DNA of 64,000 bases from Escallonia rubra (taxonomy: Eukaryota; Streptophyta; Magnoliopsida; Escalloniales; Escalloniaceae). The notes beneath the pieces were generated by a model. It was not told the DNA's origin, ran no database searches, and worked only from the letters and a program-made list of their open reading frames with translations. Below, in pieces: positions 55,601 through 64,000 of this stretch (its first letter is position 1; the number at the start of each line of letters is the position of its first letter). The stretch spans positions 62,001 through 126,000 of the forward strand of contig JAVXUO010002982.1 of the NCBI GenBank assembly GCA_033065855.1, given 5' to 3'. Both the position numbers and the translations under genes were made by a program.

Positions 55601-58600
55601 TCACTCGCTTTTGCCATTTTCCTGAGAAGCAACAAAATTGCGAATAATTTCCATAGCCAATTGATGAGCATTTTTATCTTCGAGCTTCGCAAGTTCATCC
55701 ATGGCTTCATACGTCTCCTTATCAGCAAAGAGCTTCAAGTTGTATCGGTTAGAAGGCTCTGGCAATCCGTCCCATTTGTCAACCAACTCTTTAAGTTTCT
55801 CAAATCCCTATACATAGTATTACAGAATCTATATCAACTCCTTTTGCAATAAAACAATTTTCTCAAATACTCTGAAACCCATACAAAGTCGTTTTCATTC
55901 ATCACATGAGGTAAACTTAGAATTTTAATTCGTTTAATATATATGTGACCCAAAAAATAGGAATACTCACCATGCGAGTTGAGAAGGTGCCAAATGATTC
56001 GCTAGGTTGCCGCTTCCTTCTCCAGTAATAGAACAAAGGTTCAAAAACTTTCTCGAGGTCATGAAGCTTAACCTTATTCATGAAGCAACTTGCAATCGTG
56101 GATTGGTTGGGTGTTCCCCCAAGCCAGATCTAGTTCAACGACAAAAACAATTACCATAGATTCGAAATTTGGAAGGGGGTGGGGGTGGGGCGGAGATATA
56201 AAATTCGAACATCAAAAGAAGCCGCTTTGAAGATTACCTGGTAGCTATTTGGACCATCGCCAACTAGTCCGAGTTCAGCCATGTAAGGTCGAGCACAACC
56301 ATTTGGGCAGCCGGTTATCCTTACTACGATAGCCTCATTATATTTGAGACCAACCTGTAAGCAGAAATAGCAAAGCTTTTAATAAGCATCATCTCGCAGA
56401 TTTAAACAAAATATTTACTAGCCTTAGGTCCTATTTGGTGTTATTCTGCTAACTTGCACCTTTAACATTATACCTTCTCAAATACTGCTCGAATTCGCTT
56501 AAGGATGTCAGGTATTCCACGTTCAGCTTCAGCAATTGCCAGGGGGCAAAGTGGCAAAGCTGGGCAAGCCATTGCGGTTACGTTGAGCGGATCAACATAC
56601 CTTGGATGCTGCCACCAATAGAAATTTGTCAAAATTTGCTTAATTTATTCTTCTTTATCATATGGGAGAAGCTAATGTAAAAATGTCTGCTCAACTACAA
56701 AGGTAGTGACAAATGTCCTGGAACATACCCGGAATTAGCATATTCAAGATAAGACTGATGCAAAAGTCTAGAACAAGTAGCAAAAAAAGGTTTGGAGAAT
56801 GTCAGCAGGCTTTATCAGTGTAGGCCAACATCGACACAGGAGATATGGTATGTTCCACGCAAATTAGATGAAATTATAAATTTAGGACTTAAATGAGCCT
56901 GTCGAACACTAACACATTACAATATGCACATCTATTTACTGATGATGGGCATATACTTTGAGATCGGAAATGGTACGCTCATCACAGTAGTAAGCACAAG
57001 GCAATCAGGGTTAATAATGTCCAATGCGATATGTAGCATCCGTTAGTTCTCTAAGAAAAATATATGTTCTGAAGTTTGATTGTTTAGTTATTGACATCTA
57101 TAAGTTCCTCTGAGAAGCTTTGTTGGCTAAACCAGTAAGGTCATTTCTTCTTTTGTTTTCTCTGTTCTATGTCATGAGGTCCACGTAAAAGCAGAAAAGA
57201 TGTATACGACGTCCAAGGCAATGCTGGTGACCGAGTTTGGTGGGTAGCGAAGCACTTCCATTTTGTGCAAAAATTAGTGCACAAGCCTCCAGTTGCACAT
57301 TTGACAAACATAAGTTAGATACCATACTCTTCCTCTGCTATTGACACTTGTATTTGTCACTGCAGAAGATTCATTAATTTCATACGTGTTAGAAGACTAT
57401 AGGGGTGGTGATCCTAACGTGTAGCGTACTGGTACTCCTGACCCCAAACGCAGTGCGTTCGTCTAGCAGGACTCAAAAATAAAAAAGAGAAAGAGAAGTG
57501 CAGGCTATTTAATTAGTTCTCTTAGATGGTGAAGACGAAAGGTTCAGACATAAGAAGTTGATTAGGGAAAGGATGAAACTGGGCACTAATTAAGCTTGTA
57601 AAACATACCTTTCTACCATTTTTCACACACACACCCAGAGAGAGGGTTAAGGGGATTAATTTAGTATGAACAAACAGCATAAAAGACTGAATTTTTTCCA
57701 AACAAATAACATAAATAACAATTACGGTAATGTAGGTGTGTTATATCTCAAATTAATACTCGTAAATTTTATATGCAACGTACCAAGGCGTATCATAGAG
57801 GCGATCCCCAGTGTATTGCATACTCAGAAAGCAAACCGACTAATATTGCGTACCGACAAATCAATGCACCCTGCACCAGAATTCGTACCACGTAGCAAAG
57901 CGAACCACGTACATAGATAACACTGGCCAAAACCCTGAGCCCTCCAGGAGCATGGGCACATACACACACCATATGGTCAAGGAATGACCTGATAATTAAT
58001 AAGTCACTTTTTCATGTATAAAATAGAACTGTCAATCTAATATCAGCACCAGGATCGCCTCCAGAAGAAGCGAAGCACTCTGCTCCACACTTTCTGGAAA
58101 CGATTCACTGCACTGGATCAAACTAATGGCTTTACACTCTGGATTTATTCTCCAAGCATGGTTTAACTACCATAGATTTTTTGCAGGTAGTTCATCTTCA
58201 GATATCTAAATGAGTTCACTTGCCCTGGAGAAGATGTAGGAGGGCGGTTAGGAGGGGATGGAGGCAAGGGTAACAACCAGATCCATGGCCCCATTGCAGG
58301 GCAATGCATCCTCAAAAAGGCTAGCCAACTAGGTATAAATGAGATCCTTGGCGGGGCCTTGTAAGGCCAATCACAAACTCACCAACAACACCACTATGGG
58401 ATCTTAGATAATGATGATCTCCCTTCCTTAGGCCTTAGTGATGGTGCTAAGGCCTGAATTTTTCATGTTTTAAGGTCCTTTATATATGCAAACATTAGTT
58501 TTAAGATAAATCGGGAGAGGTGAAAAAGATAAGTGAGTTGCTATTATCCAAAGCATATTGGCCTCTACCAAAACAAAGACTACAATGAGCTGTTCTTTAG

Positions 58601-61600
58601 CTGTTGTAGCTTGCTATGGCAAAAGTATTAATTGCTTTAGCCATAGGCCACCCCGAAGTAAAAAGTTGAAGATGTTGATGGCCAGATTTTGCTATTGATT
58701 TTTGTTATTTACTTGGCTTTTTCCGAGGCTATTTCTATGAGAACTTTCATAAGTCCAAAAGAATCCGACTGTTATAGATGCACTAAACTTTTATGCATAT
58801 GCACGTATATAGGGGTGTACACAAAGCAAATACCGGCATATAGAAAGGAAATTATGTGCATGACATGCAAGGGCGATAACATGGAGGCCAGTGTCTAACA
58901 AGAAGGTCCAGATATGCTACATGAGTCCATCAACCTAAAAGCTTAATCCAATGGGACTTGGTCCATCCATGTATATATGGCCAAGTTACTTTCTACATTT
59001 ACTCGATGTGGTACTAACATGGCACCTCAACAATAAGTTACTTCCCACACTTACTTGATGTGGGACTAACATACTCCACAAGTGCACCTCAACAATCTCC
59101 CCCTCACGAGTGGACCACCATCAAATCTCCCCCTCATGTCCTGCTTTGCCATGAACCACTGTTCTTCCAATAGCCACCGATATAGGTGCAAGGGCCATGT
59201 CGCTAGCACGGGCTCTAATATCATGTTAGGGAGATAACATGGAGCCCAGTGTCTAAAGTTAGAAGGTCCAGATGAGACCAACTCGACCAACCCAATAGGA
59301 CTTCGTCCATCCATGTATACATGCCCAAGTTACTTTCCACACTTACTCAATGTGGACTAACATAACTAACATAACTTCACGCATAAACGTCAGTATAAGG
59401 CGTGTATTTGTATAAATGTAAGCACGTCGTGCATTATATGTTTTACAGAATGTCAGGGCAAATAAACGGGTAAGACAAGAAGACATTTATTCGCGATATA
59501 AAGAAATTCCCAAGGGTAATGACCTTGTAAAGAGAGACATGACGCGTATAGTCCTTCAGACATTTGTACTTTTCTTGTTAGTGGCTTATCCAATAAGAAG
59601 TGTCAGACACATGCAAGATCCATGTGCAAGTGTTGAGTGTCCGACATGGTACTTCATGCATTTTGAAGAGTCCATGTAACATACCGTGTATGTAATTCAT
59701 GTATATAAATGTATATCAGGGCTTGCACATGATGGAAAGTGCTACGACAATGATAAACATGTTAAGCCAATTCTCTAACAGCTAAGCTTTTAGGGCTGAT
59801 GGTAACAGTATATGTGTGTACACCGTATAGAGGTATACATGTATGTCTGCAACGATGTATAGGTACACTGAGCATGTGGCTGGTTATGCATCATCAGGTA
59901 AGTAAAAGTAACTCGTTTAGTAACTCTGTTATAGCATAACTACAGGAACATAAGTCAATATATTGAAGCCCCCTCCCACGTCCTTAAGGGAAAAAAATGA
60001 ACCATAGAGAAAATAGGGAGCAAAAATACTGAAATTACTGATACAATCTAGTATATTATATTTAGAATACTAGAAAACCCTTAAAAAGATAAAATCAAGT
60101 AAAAACTTTCACGCTGACACACTCCTACAACTCCAAGTTATGCTTAGAACCATACTTGTCTCCTAATAAAAGAAGGAAGGTAGCTCACCAACTATTTTTT
60201 GTTTATTTCCAATTAAGTATTGAGTAAGACATTAAACTGCATAGTCGTGTAAGAACGGATGGGTAATACGAAAAAAGGCCTTACCAGCAGACCACCCTGT
60301 GCAAGAGCTGTAGTGATAGGGCGCTTCCATGCACGGCGAATATCACACAAGATGATATTCTGATTTGGTGTAATGCGCGCATCCAAGTTATACTTTTCAA
60401 TAACTTCCCTCAATGTTTTCTTCATTGTCCCCTTGATACGGCCATTGTCAACATGGAGTCCACAAAATAAACGACCATCGCCCTGCCAAATAACATTTAA
60501 GCGGTTAACAAGAAGGGATGCAATTTAAGACTTAGACCAAAAGGTTCACGTCATAGGCACCACGAACTAGAACCTCAAAGCAGACAAACTCGTATATAAG
60601 TTTCGAACAGAAGTTAATATAACTAACCTGTTCGTGCCATCCCAAGTAACTTTTAAACTCCCACTCAGGTAACTCATGGCAAGGTTTAAATTTCTTTCCG
60701 TAATACTGTTCCACAACAGATCTGAACTTCTCAATCCCCCATGAGCTCAGTAAATATTTCATTCTACTATACTTGCGGTCATCTCTTCTCCCGTTGTCTC
60801 TTTGTGTAGCAACAATAGCTTTCACTGCATAAAGTATATCCTCTTTCGGGACATAACCCAATGGCTCTGCCAAACGGGGGAACGTAGTTTCTATCCTATG
60901 GGTTCTTCCCATACCACCACCGACCTGCAACAGAAGAAAGAAATAACTTAGACAATTTCTAACAACGAGCAGAATAACAAGCATACCAGTACAACAGACG
61001 GGCCTCTTACGTAGATGTTGAAACCCTGAGGTTCTCCATCATCATCAGAAACGACGACAACACCAACATCATTTGTCAAAATATCCACCGAGTTATCCGT
61101 TGGCACAGTCACTGCAACTTTGAATTTCCTTGGCAAGAACTGAGTTCCATAAATAGGCTCAGGTGAATCCGGGAAATTCGTTCCATGAGAATTATCATTT
61201 CGTGCCTTCACAACTTCGGGAGGTTCTGCTGACAAAATTCTCTCCCCATCCACCCATGTATCATAATAAAAGCCAGACTGAGGAGTTAAGAGCGCTGCGA
61301 TGTTATCAGCAGTTTGTTGTGCAAAAAGGTAATCTTTTCTCACAAGAGGAGCGGCAGGAGCCAGAACATTTCTGTTGAGATCACCACAAGCGCCGAGAGT
61401 TGAACCCATGCTCCTAATTATTGTACTCATCACTGTCTTAAGGTCATGTTTCAAAACACCGTGTAGCTGAAATGTCTGTCTGGTAGTCAAACGAAGTGTT
61501 CCAATGCCAAATTGATCAGCAAGGTCATCCATGGCCAGATAGAGTTTGTTTGGAACCTTTCCACAAGGGTTCTTGGTTCGAAGCATAAATGAGTAAGACT

Positions 61601-62349
61601 TGGGACCACGTTCATCTCTGTTAGTTTGTTGATAGCTTCCATGAAACTTAATCAATTGCGTAGCAGCTTCATTTATATTTGGAGCCTCTGTTGTCAACTC
61701 CTCATTAAGAGGGTACCTTATGAAGTTACTGTGCTCTTTAAATATTTCAACCTTGCTACGCTTAGGCTCAGCAGAAGTATCTGGTTTCACTGGCTGCAAA
61801 AGGAAAACACAATTGAAATCTTAATGGTTAATAATTCGTCAAGTTGATAGAATAGGGGCTAGGGGGCAATCGTTTGTTTTGTTCAAAATGCTACCATTTT
61901 AGCTCCTAAAAATCCAAAAGTTAACCCACAAATTTCGACTGTTGGCAAGGGAGAGGCCGAGAGGCTATTTTCGCACACACCCCCTCCCCCCTTTCAATAT
62001 GCCATTTCAACCCCTTAGTGGTCGCTATACGGTTAACAATTCTCGCTTAAAAGGCTGTCTTACCGTCAAAAAGAGGTGAAGAATAGCACAATTTACGAGA
62101 ATAGAATCATATGAAGCAAAGCATGTGCAAATTTGTTAAAATGCGCAAATTTTCTTTCATTTATGTTACCGTGGAAACAGCTCTGATGAGCGAAGGATAG
62201 GTGAAAGAAGAAGCCGCAAACTTGTGCAGGCGCTTGTTGAGCAAAAGAAGCGAATGGGAAGAGCTCCTCAGGCCGTTGAACCTGTTGATCTGGAGCTTCG
62301 GGTCACTGGCGATCCCGGTGGCGTTTGTGGCCCCAAATGGCGTCGTCAT
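55601..62349 (-). CDS. SIR: Ferredoxin-dependent assimilatory sulfite reductase, plastid, eight exons
   Basis: Reduces sulfite to sulfide with six electrons from ferredoxin in plastid sulfate assimilation. Exons (minus): 62349-62170, 61793-61011, 60924-60628, 60482-60285, 56608-56474, 56354-56238, 56129-55971 and 55807-55601. All are phase 0 with GT-AG borders and give 691 residues, the usual plant length. Exon 1 is a Ser/Arg-rich transit peptide. Exon 2 starts the enzyme ([19 protein letters not shown]) and contains [13 protein letters not shown]. Exon 3 has GGGMGRTHR. Siroheme/[4Fe-4S] ligands are Cys501 and Cys507 ([11 protein letters not shown], exon 5) and Cys547 and Cys551 ([20 protein letters not shown], exon 6). 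Nothing essential is missing. Intron 4 is unusually long (3.7 kb) and carries repeats. The protein ends QENGKSE. The start is fixed by ATG in GGCATCATGACGACG and the transit peptide. Confidence 0.97.
56609..60284 (-). other. Large intron 4 of SIR (3.68 kb)
   Basis: No gene is seen in it. Short frames such as 57666-57920 and 58689-58898 lack domains. It holds the repeat at 58876-59375 and is otherwise AT-rich. Confidence 0.8.
58876..59375. repeat. Imperfect direct repeats in SIR intron 4
   Basis: GATAACATGGAGGCCAGTGT (58877) recurs as GATAACATGGAGCCCAGTGT (59233), 356 bp apart. Both are followed by AGAAGGTCCAGAT, a TCCATCCATGTATA word and CAAGTTACTTTC. A third partial copy of the tail (AGTTACTTCCCACACTTACT) lies near 59035. 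With CTCCCCCTC words between, it resembles a small LTR/TRIM-type repeat, but I cannot define ends. Confidence 0.6.
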
Positions 62350-62359
62350 GATGCCGCCG

Positions 62360-62385
62360 CTCTCTCTCTCTCTCTCTCTCTCTCT
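62360..62385. repeat. (GA/CT)n microsatellite in the SIR 5' UTR
   Basis: About 13 CT dinucleotides on the plus strand, GA on the transcript strand, some 11 bp upstream of the SIR start codon. GA-rich leaders are common in plant genes. Confidence 0.85.
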
Positions 62386-64000
62386 ACTGCGTATATATAT
62401 GGAGTTGTAGAGAGAGAAAGTTACGAGTTTAGGGTTTTAGAAGAAGATGATTTGACGGGAGAGGAGGGGGAAGGGGTCGCGGGGACTGTGGGCGTCGGAT
62501 ATTTGCTGTGCAGTTTTTTGGGTGGTGCTGATGAAGAAGCGGAGATGGGGGAGTGTGGTTTCTCGCTCACGTGCCTGCCACGGGACTACTTGATTCTTGT
62601 TGTGGTGCTCGCTCCACGCTCTTTGTGCACGCGCTCTTTAACGTAATCCTATTTTTGCCTTGCGGAATCGGTGGTAATAGCTCCCACGCCACTTTTGTTA
62701 CCAAGGGCTAAGTCGAATAGCTTAGCCTGGTTTGTGATTGTTGGTTTTGATGCCCGCTTAATGGTGGCCGTGTTTTGGAGGGAAATTACCGGTAAAATAT
62801 TGTGAACCATGCAACATTACATGCCTCTTGTATTTGCATTGTGATCTCTTTAACTGATAAGTACATCCTTGATTTTCGTCCGGCTCCAGTTGACTTCCTC
62901 ATTGTACTTTTTATGTTGTTTAGATTTATAGTGTTTCATTTTAGTATACTACGCGTTTAATAACCTTTAGGCCTCCGCTTATTACTTTAAGTTAATCTAA
63001 ATAGTAAGATATACTCTGCTTTAGTTTAATTGTAATTGGTTTCGAGTCTATAAGTTCGTTGTTAGTTTCTGACCTTTATGGTCGTGTATACACAATGTCA
63101 CGGGAATGTCGTGACCTTTACTCGCCGTTGGGCAACTCTGTAACCTTTTTAATTATTAATGTTATTCTCTTATTAACCAAAAAAATAAAAGGACCCGTGG
63201 TGGAGCCAGAATTTTTTTTTAAGGTGGGCACTAAAATCTCAATTTGAAATTAATAATCTCACTAATAGCAATTTTCAAATTATATCACCTAATTGTAAGT
63301 TCCAAAATCTAATTGTCACATACTAAATTGATACAAAAAATGAAGAGTTCCGAGAATTAGAAAATTTAGGGTCCGTCCGTTTATAATATTTATTTTTTGT
63401 TTTCATTTTCATGATTTTCATATTCAATTTGAAAATACGTTCATGTACTTTTATCATTTTTACCAAAAAAAAAATGTAGTTTTGGTGAAAAAACTGAAAA
63501 CACCTCGGATGCGTTTTCAGTTTTTTGTCACTATTTGAGTAATTTTATTCAAAACGAAAACAGAAAATTATAAAAGTACGCAAAAAAAGAATCTCTTTTA
63601 TCATCATTGTAAAAAATAGAAAACGAATATCGTAAACGTACGGGGTTTTGAGAATCAATGAGCGGATCGTCCCTTACTTTTACGGATCGTGACGACCATT
63701 ATTCTTGGTTGATGTGAGAGCGCGTGGGCAAAGTCCCCCCGAGCCGAAGCACAGTGGTGAGAGACGCAAAAGCAAAATTGGATAGTGGTGGGGACAGAGG
63801 GTACATTGAACCTGGACAAAAATTTCACATCATTTAGGGTCAAATTTACTACTGTTACGGCTGCTTCCTCTATATTATTATTATTATTGTTGTTTTATAA
63901 TAATACGAGATTAGGAATCACATGGACTGCCACATGAGACCAACTTTTCTTCATATTAGGGAAGCCCAATGACAAATGAGGGGCGGTTTTAGTTTTTTAA
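62386..64000. other. SIR upstream region, no gene recognised
   Basis: It holds the SIR 5' UTR and promoter (minus strand) and AT-rich DNA. Positions 63370-63640 carry repeated AAAACGAAAAC/GTTTTCA-type words with partial dyad symmetry, possibly a decayed MITE. The 140-codon frame at 62224-62646 overlaps SIR exon 1 antisense and is not a gene. Confidence 0.5.

Noticed and set aside
62224..62646. 140-codon plus-strand frame
   Set aside because: Antisense to SIR exon 1 and its GA-rich leader.

Overview
This is nuclear DNA of a flowering plant, most likely a eudicot. It is AT-rich, its genes are split by GT-AG introns, and it carries plastid-targeted proteins, plant-family genes and a dense layer of plant transposons. 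I cannot name the species.

Four host loci look intact. (1) A PRMT4/CARM1-type arginine methyltransferase lies at about 8365-9985 (+). It has no introns, so it looks like a processed retrocopy, possibly spliced to a recruited upstream exon at 7819-8096. (2) A five-exon coiled-coil protein of unknown function lies at 13757-18050 (-). (3) A six-exon NPF/PTR-family transporter lies at 40661-43748 (+). (4) PsbTn, the 5-kDa photosystem II protein, lies at 49760-50077 (+), and the eight-exon ferredoxin-sulfite reductase gene (SIR) lies at 55601-62349 (-). PsbTn and SIR are both plastid proteins, but nothing in the sequence suggests they are co-regulated. The genes do not form an operon or pathway.

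The rest is mobile-element territory. 1-4435: 3' part of a broken Ty3/gypsy chromovirus. 4440-7534: two elements with long terminal inverted repeats (TIRs); the second is a Pack-MULE carrying a frameshifted COBRA-like gene fragment. 11.2-12.1 kb: two MITEs. 19.5-21.8 kb: two more long-TIR elements. 22.57-22.86 kb: a plastid rpoC1 fragment (NUPT). 24.1-26.1 kb: a 2-kb element whose arms are 540-bp inverted repeats. 27.8-38.3 kb: a 1.4-kb direct duplication. Its first copy was hit by a 5'-truncated LINE (13-bp target duplication) and by a 2.55-kb solo LTR (5-bp target duplication) that contains 169-bp and 27-bp tandem arrays. Between the two copies lie a CACTA element and a dead Ty3/Tat-type pol. 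44.7-48.8 kb: a MITE split by a 3.65-kb non-autonomous element. 51.5-54.4 kb: a hAT-like element with a MULE (perfect 9-bp target duplication) nested near its right end.

I did not find a new defence-type or enzymatic system. The most interesting signals are the possible chimeric PRMT4 retrogene, the COBRA-like Pack-MULE, a family of MULEs sharing a GGGTTAATT-type terminus, the internally dated nested insertions (the second copy of the duplication preserves the empty sites), and a probable GC-AG intron in the coiled-coil gene.
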